Below the pieces are notes generated by a model. The model was given only the letters and a program-made list of their open reading frames with translations, did no database searches and was not told the DNA's origin. From contig DASXZP010000027.1 in the NCBI GenBank assembly GCA_036501825.1, forward strand, positions 1 through 64,000: a stretch of DNA of 64,000 nt, given 5' to 3'. Positions 44,477-52,038 of the stretch are shown here, one piece after another. The position numbers were made by a program, and so were the translations under genes. Each line of letters starts with the position of its first letter. Within the stretch, counting starts at the first letter, position 1. This stretch comes from JAFECT01 sp036501825. Its GTDB lineage: Bacteria > Pseudomonadota > Alphaproteobacteria > Caulobacterales > Caulobacteraceae.

Positions 44477-44522
44477 CAAAAACAGTTGCGCCGGCCCGGA
44501 CGGAGCGACGGGCCGGCGCAAA
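44477..44522 (-). terminator. Intercistronic terminator/attenuator between ODC-like and DHS-like genes
   Basis: On the minus strand TTGCGCCGGCCCG / CGGGCCGGCGCAA form a 13-bp perfect stem with a nine- to ten-base loop, followed by CTGTTTTTG. It lies 21 bp after the decarboxylase stop codon and before the DHS-like start, so the two polyamine genes may be unequally expressed. Confidence 0.85.
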
Positions 44523-44543
44523 TTCTATTGTTCAGTTGGCGGA

Positions 44544-45797
44544 TTACTTGCGGCGGCGCCGCTTGCCGCCCTTGACCCGTGAGAACCGCACGACCTTGCG
44601 TTCCTCTTCCGTGCGCGGAAGCGGAATGGCGCGCGGCGCGAGACCATACATCGAGGCCATGGGCGCATCGCCCACCTCGACCGTCTCGTGATCGCCGAAG
44701 CCGTTGAAGCCCGTCGACATGGCCACGCCGTAGGCGCCGAGCATGCCGATCTCGATGTAGTCGCCCTCGCGCACGTCGGCCGGCAGCCAGAACGGACCGG
44801 GCTGGTGATCGATGGCGTCGCAGGTCGGGCCATAGAAGCGGAACGGTTTCAGGTCGGACGAGGCTTCTCCGTCGCGAACGAGCTTCACCGGGAACGGCCA
44901 CTTCACGTGGGTCGCGTCGAACAGACCGCCGTAGGAGCCGTCGTTGAGGTAGAGCGCGTCGCCCTTCCTCAGTTCCACCTTACAAAGGATCGACGACGCT
45001 TCGGCGACGAGAGCCCGCCCCGGTTCGGCCCACAGCTCGGTGGTCTCGTGCACGTTCATCTCGGCGAAGCCGCGATGCACCGCGTCGATGTAGTCGTCGA
45101 GGTCGGCCGGGTGCATGCCCGGATAGATCGAGGGGAAGCCGCCGCCCACGTCGACCACGTCGGCGAACACACCGGCGCGGCTGAGCGCGCGCGACGCCTG
45201 GGCCATCGCCGCCTGATAGGCGGACGGGCGCATGCATTGCGAGCCGACATGGAAGCTGACGCCCATCAGTTCGCTGGTCGCGCGGCGCGCGGCGAGCAGA
45301 AGCGACGGGGCCTGATCAATCGCCACGCCGAACTTGCCGGCCAGGCTGTAGGCCGAGCCTTCGCCGGACACCGCCAGGCGCACGATCAGGTTCAGGTCCT
45401 TGGCCCCGCCGGTGGCGTCGATGATCTTCTCGAGTTCATCGTGGGTGTCGAGCGCGAAGGTGCGAACCCCGTGGTCGAAGTAAGCGGCCGTGATCGCGGC
45501 GCGGCTCTTCACCGGGTGCATGAACGCGAGCTTGGCGGTCGGCGCGACCTCGCGGACGCGTTCGATTTCGGGCAGCGACGCGACGTCGAAGCTACGGATC
45601 CCGGCGTCCCACAGGGTACGGATGACCCATGCGGAAGGGTTCGCCTTGACCGCGTAAAAGACCTCGCCTTGAAGCTTGTCCTGGAACCAGCGTGCCGCTA
45701 CGGCCACCGCGTCTGGACGCACGAGTGCGACCGGACGCTCCGGGGACCGCTTTCGGACCAGGTCCAGGGGCGAATGGTGGTGAGACAACTCACGCAA
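44544..45797 (-). CDS. Ornithine/lysine decarboxylase, eukaryotic-like (fold III PLP enzyme)
   Basis: 417 residues from TTG 45797; TTG 45788 is nearly as good, and no ATG fits because upstream codons read as non-coding. PLP lysine in VFYAVKANPSAW, GSQC motif in FHVGSQCMRPS, glycine loop DVGGGFPSIYPG, phosphate-binding EPGRALVAEA and catalytic Cys in GPTCDAIDHQ. It decarboxylates ornithine (possibly lysine) to putrescine (cadaverine). The C-terminus is very basic (KGGKRRRRK). It precedes the DHS-like gene on the same strand, forming a putrescine to longer polyamine route. Confidence 0.9.
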   Translation of the reverse strand: MRELSHHHSPLDLVRKRSPERPVALVRPDAVAVAARWFQDKLQGEVFYAVKANPSAWVIRTLWDAGIRSFDVASLPEIERVREVAPTAKLAFMHPVKSRAAITAAYFDHGVRTFALDTHDELEKIIDATGGAKDLNLIVRLAVSGEGSAYSLAGKFGVAIDQAPSLLLAARRATSELMGVSFHVGSQCMRPSAYQAAMAQASRALSRAGVFADVVDVGGGFPSIYPGMHPADLDDYIDAVHRGFAEMNVHETTELWAEPGRALVAEASSILCKVELRKGDALYLNDGSYGGLFDATHVKWPFPVKLVRDGEASSDLKPFRFYGPTCDAIDHQPGPFWLPADVREGDYIEIGMLGAYGVAMSTGFNGFGDHETVEVGDAPMASMYGLAPRAIPLPRTEEERKVVRFSRVKGGKRRRRK

Positions 45798-45928
45798 CCC
45801 CCGTTTAGTTGTTGAACCCAGACCGGCGTTAGCAGCGTTTCCAGTGTCCCGGGGTCCGCCGGAGCCGAGCCAAATAAGGAACTTGGCCCCCCCTGTAAAC
45901 CCCTTGATTCGTAGACGGCTTAATTGGG

Positions 45929-45937
45929 TTATCCACA
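45929..45937 (+). promoter_or_regulatory. Consensus DnaA box TTATCCACA
   Basis: Exact match to the high-affinity DnaA box in the divergent gap between the decarboxylase and phnC (45798-46063). A lone 9-mer can occur by chance, but this one lies in a regulatory region. Confidence 0.4.
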
Positions 45938-46003
45938 GGGCTCGGCCCCGCTGGGACCCCATTTCCGCTAAGGGTCCGGAATCCGTGGCTTTCCGGGCCC
46001 GGA

Positions 46004-46021
46004 ATGTCATAAAACCGTCGC
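46004..46021 (+). promoter_or_regulatory. PhoB box upstream of phnC
   Basis: ATGTCATAAAACCGTCGC matches the Pho-box consensus CTGTCATAAAACTGTCAC at 15 of 18 positions, 42 bp before the phnC start. It predicts induction of phnCDE under phosphate starvation. Confidence 0.75.
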
Positions 46022-46063
46022 CCGTGTGGGCGATTCAAAAAAACGCCTGCCGGGAGGGAAAGC

Positions 46064-46885
46064 GTGGGATCGACGGCCGCCGCAGCCCCAGCGCACGCGT
46101 CTCCGGCCGCCTCGGTGCAGGCCGCCTCCAAGAGCTATGGCAAGCGCCGCGCGCTGGATCACGTCTCCTTCAGCGTCGCAGCCGGCGAGATGGTGGGCCT
46201 GATCGGACCGTCCGGGTCCGGCAAGTCGACCCTGCTGCGCGCCATCTCCGGTCTGGTCGCGCTCGACCCGGGCGAGGGACGCATCGAGGCCTTCGGCCTG
46301 CCGGTGCAGAAGAACGGCCGCATCTCCGGGCGGGTGCGCCAGGCGCGCGCATCGCTCGGCTTCGTCTTTCAGCAGTTCAATCTGGTCGGGCGACTCAGCC
46401 TGTTCTCGAACGTCATGCTGGGCGCGCTCGGACGCCTCGGCGCCTTTGCCGGCCTGTTCGGGGCGTGGCCGCAGGAGGAAAAGCGCAAGGCGATGGCCGC
46501 GTTGCAGCGGGTGGGGGTCGCCGACTACGCCGGCCAGCGCGCCTCGCAGCTCTCCGGCGGCCAGCAGCAGCGCGGCGCGATCGCGCGCGCTATCGTCCAG
46601 GGCGCCCGCGCGGTGCTCGCCGACGAGCCGATCGCCTCGCTCGATCCGGTGTCGGCGCGGCGGGTGATGGACCTGCTGGTCGAACTGAACGAACACGACG
46701 GCGTGGCGGTGATCGTCACCCTGCACCAGGTCGACTATGCGCTGCGCTATTGCGACCGTATTCTGGCGCTGCAGGGCGGCAAGCTGGTTTACGACGGGCC
46801 CGCCACCGGGCTCACCCACGAGAAGCTCATCGACATCTACGGTCCCGAAATCGAGGACGCGTTCTGGGAAGGATCGATCCGGTGA
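46064..46885 (+). CDS. phnC: Phosphonate/phosphate ABC transporter ATP-binding protein
   Basis: 273 residues. Walker A GPSGSGKST, Q-loop VFQQFNLVGRLS, signature LSGGQQQR, Walker B AVLADEP and switch His in VTLHQVDYA. PhnC-specific features include LVGRLSLFSNVMLGALG. It starts at GTG 46064 behind an excellent GGGAGGG ribosome site. It overlaps phnD by four bases (GTGA). It energises uptake of phosphonate, phosphite or phosphate esters from the periplasm. The Pho box upstream supports a phosphorus-scavenging role. Confidence 0.95.
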   Translation: MGSTAAAAPAHASPAASVQAASKSYGKRRALDHVSFSVAAGEMVGLIGPSGSGKSTLLRAISGLVALDPGEGRIEAFGLPVQKNGRISGRVRQARASLGFVFQQFNLVGRLSLFSNVMLGALGRLGAFAGLFGAWPQEEKRKAMAALQRVGVADYAGQRASQLSGGQQQRGAIARAIVQGARAVLADEPIASLDPVSARRVMDLLVELNEHDGVAVIVTLHQVDYALRYCDRILALQGGKLVYDGPATGLTHEKLIDIYGPEIEDAFWEGSIR

Positions 46886-47964
46886 CTGAACATGTCTTGC
46901 GCCGCACGGCGCTGGCGGCGCTGGCCGCGCTCGGTCTGACGCTCGCGTCCTGCAACGCCGGCGATGACGACAATCCGAAGGTGGTCAACTTCTCGATCCT
47001 GTCGACCGAGAACTCGCAGAACCTCGAGAAGGAGTGGGCGCCGTTCCTCGCCGACATGTCGAAACAGACCGGCCTGACCATCAAGCCGTATTTCGCGTCG
47101 GACTACACCGCCCTGATCGAGGCGATGCGCTTCAAGCAGGTGCAGCTCGGCTGGTTCTCCAACCTGTCGGGGCTGGAGGCGGTGCGCCGCGGCGGCGGCC
47201 AGGTGTTCGCCCACTCGACCGACCCGACCCCGGGCGTGGTCGGCTATGCGTCGGTGATCATCGTCAACGCCAACAGCAACCTGACCGTCGATCGCCTGCT
47301 GAAGTGCGACAAGTCCCTGACCTTCGGCCTCGGCGACGCACGCTCGACCTCGGGCACGCTGGCGCCGATGACCTATCTGTTCGCGCCCAAGAACATCAAT
47401 CCGCAGACCTGCTTCCGCACCGTGCGCTCGGCCAATCACCAGGCCAACCTGTTCTCGGTGGCCAACGGCGTGGTCGATGCGGCCACCAACAACACCACCG
47501 CCATCACCATGCTGCAGAAGTCGCGTCCCGACATCGCCGCCAAGGTGAAGGTGATCTGGACCTCGCCGCGCCTGCCGGAGGACCCGGTGGTCTGGCGCAA
47601 GGACCTGAACCCGCAGATCAAGGAGAAGCTGCGCTCGTTCTTCCTCAGCTACGGCCGCGCGCCGGGCGCCGAAGGCAATCGCCAGCGCAAGATTCTGGCC
47701 TCGCTCCACTTCGGTAAATTCGAACCGGCGGACGATTCCTTCCTGTTGCCGGTGCGCGAGATGGAGGCCACCGAAAAGCTGACCGAGGCGAAGAACGCCC
47801 ACAAGGACGCCGACATCAAGGCCGCCGAAGCCGAGCTCGCCAAGATCCAGGCCGAGAAGATCGCCGCCGGCGCGGCCGGGCCTCAGCCCGCGACGCCCCA
47901 AACCCCAGTGTCGACAGCGCCGGCGTCGACAACTCCGGCGACCCCGGTATCGACGAAACCGTGA
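46882..47964 (+). CDS. phnD: Phosphonate ABC transporter substrate-binding lipoprotein
   Basis: 360 residues. Lipoprotein signal ending LTLASC. The PhnD-type periplasmic binding fold includes NFSILSTENSQNLEKEW, IEAMRFKQVQLGWFSN, GLGDARSTSGTLAP and HQANLFSVANGVVDA. After the fold come a charged helix (EATEKLTEAKNAHKDADIK) and an unusual Pro/Thr tail with repeated TPVST-like units (last 28 residues or so). It starts at GTG in the phnC stop and overlaps phnE in the same way. The tail is not a normal PhnD feature. Confidence 0.94.
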   Translation: MTEHVLRRTALAALAALGLTLASCNAGDDDNPKVVNFSILSTENSQNLEKEWAPFLADMSKQTGLTIKPYFASDYTALIEAMRFKQVQLGWFSNLSGLEAVRRGGGQVFAHSTDPTPGVVGYASVIIVNANSNLTVDRLLKCDKSLTFGLGDARSTSGTLAPMTYLFAPKNINPQTCFRTVRSANHQANLFSVANGVVDAATNNTTAITMLQKSRPDIAAKVKVIWTSPRLPEDPVVWRKDLNPQIKEKLRSFFLSYGRAPGAEGNRQRKILASLHFGKFEPADDSFLLPVREMEATEKLTEAKNAHKDADIKAAEAELAKIQAEKIAAGAAGPQPATPQTPVSTAPASTTPATPVSTKP

Positions 47965-48770
47965 GCGACCCCGCCGCCGCATCCGCCGTTCCCCCGCCGC
48001 CCACGCGCGCGCTCAGTGCGCGGCTGTTCGACTATCTGCTGTGGGGCGGCATCGTCGTGGTGCTGGTAATCGGCTTTGCGCCGACGGAAATGTATCGCTT
48101 CACGCGCCTGTTCACCAACTCGGAGAACATGCGCACCTACGGCGCCGACTTCGTGCGGCCGGACTGGTCGAACTGGGCCGTCTACGCCAAGGCCATGTGG
48201 CTCACCATCGAGATGGCGCTGTGGGGTACGGTTATCGCCGTCGTCTTCGCCATTCCCGCGGGCCTGCTTGCGTCGCGCAACATCGCCCCCCCGTGGATCG
48301 TGCAGCCGGTGCGCTGGGTGCTGAACGCCATGCGCGCGGCGCCCGATCTGGTGATCGGCGTGTTCTTCACCGTCGCGGTGGGCCTCAGCCCCTTCGCCGG
48401 CGTGATGGCCATTGCGATCAACACCGGCGGCGTGCTCGGCAAGCTGTTCTCCGAGGCGGTCGAGGCGGTCGAACCCGGACCCATCGAAGGCGTCCGCGCC
48501 ACCGGGGCGACGCGCCTGCACGAGGTGATCTGGGGCGTGGTCCCCCAGGTCGCGCCGCTGTGGACGTCCTACGGCCTCTACCGCTTCGAATCCAACGCGC
48601 GCTCGGCCACCATCCTGGGCCTGATCGGCGCCGGCGGCATCGGCCAGCTGCTGTTCGAAAACCTGCAGGCCTTCGCCTATCGCGAGGTGGCGATGATCTC
48701 GGTGGTCATCGTGGTCGCGGTCACCGTGATCGACACCCTCTCCCAACTGATGCGCAAGCGCCTGACGTAG
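47961..48770 (+). CDS. phnE: Phosphonate ABC transporter permease
   Basis: 269 residues with about six membrane segments. The permease coupling motif EAVEAVEPGPIEGVRATGAT (EAA loop) contacts PhnC. Starts at GTG within the phnD stop codon. It is a single permease, so the transporter would be a homodimer as in many PhnCDE systems. No C-P lyase genes are in the window, so the imported compound may be phosphate, phosphite or a phosphonate handled elsewhere. The stop lies 11 bp before palindromic element D. Confidence 0.95.
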   Translation: MSDPAAASAVPPPPTRALSARLFDYLLWGGIVVVLVIGFAPTEMYRFTRLFTNSENMRTYGADFVRPDWSNWAVYAKAMWLTIEMALWGTVIAVVFAIPAGLLASRNIAPPWIVQPVRWVLNAMRAAPDLVIGVFFTVAVGLSPFAGVMAIAINTGGVLGKLFSEAVEAVEPGPIEGVRATGATRLHEVIWGVVPQVAPLWTSYGLYRFESNARSATILGLIGAGGIGQLLFENLQAFAYREVAMISVVIVVAVTVIDTLSQLMRKRLT

Positions 48771-48781
48771 GGAAGAGAAGA

Positions 48782-49039
48782 GAGTCCACGGACCCACACG
48801 GACTCACACGGAAACAACGGGCCTTCAGCAGAAGCTCGTGGGCGTGTTTGGCGGATCAAGAGATTTGCCCACGAAAAGCACGAAGAGAGATCGCCTTCCC
48901 GCGTCGCAGACGCGGCTCATTTGAAGGGCGCTTCGCGCCGAAAGCTCGCACTGGAAACACGACACGTTCGTGCTTTTCGTGTTTTTCGTGGGCAGTCTTT
49001 CTTTCTTCTTTCCGTGTGCGTCCGTGTGGGTCCGTGGAC
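48782..49039. repeat. Palindromic element D, nested with a different inner arm
   Basis: Outer arms GAGTCCACGGACCCACA / TCCGTGTGGGTCCGTGGAC as in A and C. The inner palindrome (48867-48993) has another arm sequence. About 45 bp with no obvious pairing (48822-48864) lie between left outer and left inner arms. The element fills most of the 362-bp convergent gap between phnE and the porin gene; only the porin terminator is also there. Confidence 0.82.
48867..48993 (+). repeat. Inner palindrome of element D
   Basis: Arms GCCCACGAAAAGCACGAAG on the left and CTTTTCGTGTTTTTCGTGGGC (shown to its last bases in part) on the right. The core keeps CGCGTCGCAGACGCG and GGGCGCTTCGCGCCGAAAG, the same hairpins in the same order as element C, then CACTGGAAACACGACACG before the right arm. 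Confidence 0.72.
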
Positions 49040-49071
49040 GATCTTTCTTGAACCAACCCACAGCCCAAACG

Positions 49072-49102
49072 AAAAGGGCCCCGTCTTGCGACGGGGCCCT
49101 TC
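49072..49102 (-). terminator. Rho-independent terminator of the porin gene
   Basis: On the minus strand AAGGGCCCCGTCGCAAGAC followed by GGGGCCCTTTTCG: a 10-bp perfect stem with GCAA loop and a short T-run, 31 bp after the porin stop codon. Confidence 0.9.
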
Positions 49103-49132
49103 CGTAAGCGGTTACCGTTTAAGCGAGAGAGC

Positions 49133-50512
49133 TTACCACTTGTACTGAGCGAACAGGCCGATTTCGTCGTAGTCGCCCGAGTGACTGCCGCCGATGGTGC
49201 CGTTCGAGGTCGCGAACGTACCGTTGGCCACGTTGTCACGCTTGTAGACCAGCGAGAGGTCGACGATCGGCGCCGGCTCCCACTGCAGGCCGATGTTGTA
49301 GTAGTGGTCGCGCTTCTTCGGCGCCGTGTCCTTGGTCGGGTCGACCCAGTCGTAGCGGCCGAACACGCCGAACTGCGGCATGAAGTTGTACCCGCCCCAG
49401 ACCGATTCGCCGCTCGCCTTGTCGGCGACGGTGCTGGTGACCTGGGTCCAGTTGGTGGCCTCGAAGTACTCGACGCCGACGCGGAAGCGCGGGTTCACGT
49501 AGGCGGCGACCGCGTCGAAGCGCGAAGCCGAGTGGTGGATCACGGTTCCGATCGTGTCCTTGCCCAGGTCGCCGTCATAGCCGCCGACGCCGACGGTGAA
49601 GCCGTCCCAGGTTACGTTCGCACGACCTTCGATATCCATCCGCTGCGAGCGGCCGACGCCGGGGTTGGCGCCGCCGGTGCCGGGGACCTTGTAGCCGGCG
49701 CCGTCGACGAGCGACACGGCGTAGTTGAACACGCCGCCGCCGAGCGCGCCCGAGGCGTGCAGGCCCCAGTCGGCCGAGGTGCCGAACTTGGTGCGGTCGA
49801 TCAGGGTGTTTTCAACGTAGCGGTAGCCGTAGAGGTTTTCGACGAAAGGCACCCAGGGCAGGTCCGCCGAACCGGCGCGGACCACCAGGGCGTCGGAGAG
49901 CTTGGCCTGCAGGTAGGCCTTCTTGATGTACAGCTCGGTGGCGCTGATGGCCGACGAGTACTGGAAGTCGGTGGTCAGGTTGGCCGAGAAGACGTCGTTA
50001 AACTTGTGGTCGACGCCGATGTACATCCGCTTGATGTCGAAGCCGGTGCCGCTCGGGTTCTGCGAGGCGCCGTTCGACGTCTGCTTGATGTTCGACAGGT
50101 CGGCGAAGACCGTGCCGTGCACCGAGGTGTTGTCAGCCCACGAGGGTTTCGGCTTCGGCATCGACTTCTGGACGTCGGCTTCCACCACGCCTGGAATGCG
50201 CTTGATGTCGTCCGCAGAGGCCTGGACCTGCGCCTGAGCGGCTTGAGCCTGCTCCTGCGCCGCGGCGGCGGCGGCGGCGGTCTGTTGTTGTTGAGCGCCC
50301 TGGGCGGCGAGCGCGCCCTTCAGGTTGCCCACTTCCGCGCGCAGCTCGGCCACTTCCTGGGCGAGGTCCGCATTCGGAGAGGCCATCATGGCCGTGTGGT
50401 GGTGGTGAGGGCGGTGGTGCTTCTTGGCGGGGGCGGCTTGCGCCGTAGCGCCCAGCGCCACAGCGATCAGCGAGCCATAGGCAACGCCGCGCATCAGCGA
50501 GTTCTTGATCAT
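49133..50512 (-). CDS. OprO/OprP-family phosphate-selective porin
   Basis: 459 residues. A signal peptide (MIKNSLMRGVAYGSLIAVALG, cleavage near AQA) is followed by a His-rich patch (KKHHRPHHHH). A predicted coiled coil (LAQEVAELRAEVGNLKGAL) and an Ala/Gln stretch come next, then a 16-strand-type barrel (FADLSNIKQTSNG onwards) ending LFAQYKW with terminal aromatic residue. It matches the porin_O_P family, which passes phosphate or polyphosphate. It is convergent with phnCDE, and a candidate Pho box lies upstream. The N-terminal coiled coil probably forms a periplasmic trimer stalk. Confidence 0.9.
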   Translation of the reverse strand: MIKNSLMRGVAYGSLIAVALGATAQAAPAKKHHRPHHHHTAMMASPNADLAQEVAELRAEVGNLKGALAAQGAQQQQTAAAAAAAQEQAQAAQAQVQASADDIKRIPGVVEADVQKSMPKPKPSWADNTSVHGTVFADLSNIKQTSNGASQNPSGTGFDIKRMYIGVDHKFNDVFSANLTTDFQYSSAISATELYIKKAYLQAKLSDALVVRAGSADLPWVPFVENLYGYRYVENTLIDRTKFGTSADWGLHASGALGGGVFNYAVSLVDGAGYKVPGTGGANPGVGRSQRMDIEGRANVTWDGFTVGVGGYDGDLGKDTIGTVIHHSASRFDAVAAYVNPRFRVGVEYFEATNWTQVTSTVADKASGESVWGGYNFMPQFGVFGRYDWVDPTKDTAPKKRDHYYNIGLQWEPAPIVDLSLVYKRDNVANGTFATSNGTIGGSHSGDYDEIGLFAQYKW

Positions 50513-50606
50513 ACGAGAGAGTCCTTTGAGCTAGCCCCTGTCCCCGAAGGAACTGCGAGTACCTCGGGCCACTACCGGGGCACTGTGACGGTTCTCCCTC
50601 AGCCGT

Positions 50607-50625
50607 ATGACAAAGGGTGTCACAA
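50607..50625 (-). promoter_or_regulatory. Candidate PhoB box upstream of the OprO/P-like porin
   Basis: On the minus strand TTGTGACACCCTTTGTCAT shows two TGT(G/C)A half sites with 11-bp periodicity, the spacing of Pho-box direct repeats, about 95 bp before the porin start. It is weaker than the phnC site, but both flank phosphorus-uptake genes. Confidence 0.5.
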
Positions 50626-50748
50626 ACAGCCGCCGCGGCGGGGTTGCGGTTTTAAGGCCACACCGGCGCCGTTGGGCTTCAACAAGTTGTAAATAGAACA
50701 GTTTTCCGACCGGTGATCGCGGTGCTGTCACGCTCGGGGGGAGACGAT

Positions 50749-52038
50749 CTATTCGTCGTTCGCCTCCGGCGCGAGCGGCGGCGAGACGCGCAGTGCGGTG
50801 ACCTGATTGCGCTGGCGGCGCAGCACCTGGAAGCGGTGGTTGTGGAAGATGAAGGTCTGGCCCGGATCGGGGATGGTCTGGGCCTCGTGGATGACGAGAC
50901 CCGCGACGGTCACCGCCTCGTCGTCCGGAAGATCCCAATCCATCGCGCGGTTGAGATCACGGATCGGCAGGGTCCCGTCCACGTGTACCGAACCGTCGGG
51001 CTGGCGGGTGAGGCCCGGTAGGGACGCATCGTGCTCGTCCTCGATCTCGCCGACGATTTCCTCGAGGATGTCTTCCAGGGTGACCAGCCCCATCAGGGCG
51101 CCGTACTCGTCCACCACCAGGGCGAAGTGGTTCTGGGCTTTCAGGAAGGCGTTGAGCTGGCCCTTCAGGCTGGTGGTCTCGGGGATGAACCAGGGTTCGC
51201 GCGCGACGGCCTGGATGTCGATCTCGTTCAGGCGGCCTTCGGCGCGGGCCAGGGCCTGCATCAGGTCTCGGGCGTGCAGCACGGCGACCACGTTTTCGGG
51301 ATTGTCGCGATAGAGCGGGATGCGGGTGTGGCCGATTTCCAGCGCCTGCTCGATCAGGGTCGGCGCGTCGAGGTCGGCGTCGAGCATGGCGATGTTCTTG
51401 CGATGCACCATCACCTGGTTCACGTCGCGATCGGCGAGGTCGAGCACGCCGCGGAACATGTTGCGATCGCGCATTTCGACCGCGCCTTCGGCGTGGTGGA
51501 ATTCGACCGCGCCGCGGATCTCCTCGTGGGCGGCGAGCACGTCGGTCTCCATGTCCACCTTGGCGCCGAACAGACGCAGCGTCTTGCGCACCAGCCACTG
51601 CACCGTGAACAACAGCGGCTGCAGCACACGCACGGTCAGCGAGGTCGGGATCGACAGGAAGCGCGCCACGTCGTCGGACTGGGTGATCGCCAGGGTCTTG
51701 GGCAGCACTTCGGCGAAGATGAACACCAGGCCGGTCATCACCACGGTGGAGACGATGACGTTCCACGGCTTGCGCAACGACTGTTCGAACACCTGACCGA
51801 CGAGGGTCGCGGACAGGATGTTGATCAGGTTCTGGCCCAGCAGCACTGCGCCGATCATGCTCTCGCGATCGGCCAGCAGGCGGTTCACCCGGCGCGCGGC
51901 GCGGTCGCCGTCGCGTTCGAGCTGGTGCATGCGGCCGCGGCTGGCGCCGGTCATCGCTGTCTCCGCTGCGGAGAAGGTGGCGGACACGAACAGCAGGATC
52001 AGGATCAGGGGCGCGATGCCCCACAGCGCTACGGTCAT
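50749..52038 (-). CDS. HlyC/CorC-family transporter (DUF21-CBS-CorC)
   Basis: 429 residues. An N-terminal DUF21 membrane domain (ALWGIAPLILILLFVSATF, AETAMTGASRGRMHQLE, FAEVLPKTLAI) is followed by two CBS domains (around residues 200-320: NQVMVHRKNIAML, GLVTLEDILEEIVGEIEDE) and a C-terminal CorC_HlyC domain (DGTLPIRDLNRAMDWDLP). This family is linked to Mg/Co efflux and to related membrane transport. ATG 52038 overlaps the aroB stop, so it is the last gene of aroK-aroB-corC, a common alphaproteobacterial order. Confidence 0.94.
   Translation of the reverse strand: MTVALWGIAPLILILLFVSATFSAAETAMTGASRGRMHQLERDGDRAARRVNRLLADRESMIGAVLLGQNLINILSATLVGQVFEQSLRKPWNVIVSTVVMTGLVFIFAEVLPKTLAITQSDDVARFLSIPTSLTVRVLQPLLFTVQWLVRKTLRLFGAKVDMETDVLAAHEEIRGAVEFHHAEGAVEMRDRNMFRGVLDLADRDVNQVMVHRKNIAMLDADLDAPTLIEQALEIGHTRIPLYRDNPENVVAVLHARDLMQALARAEGRLNEIDIQAVAREPWFIPETTSLKGQLNAFLKAQNHFALVVDEYGALMGLVTLEDILEEIVGEIEDEHDASLPGLTRQPDGSVHVDGTLPIRDLNRAMDWDLPDDEAVTVAGLVIHEAQTIPDPGQTFIFHNHRFQVLRRQRNQVTALRVSPPLAPEANDE

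Noticed and set aside
45798..46010. Upstream extension of the ornithine-decarboxylase frame to ATG near 46010
   Set aside because: The added residues do not resemble the family and would cover the divergent promoter region, DnaA box and Pho box.
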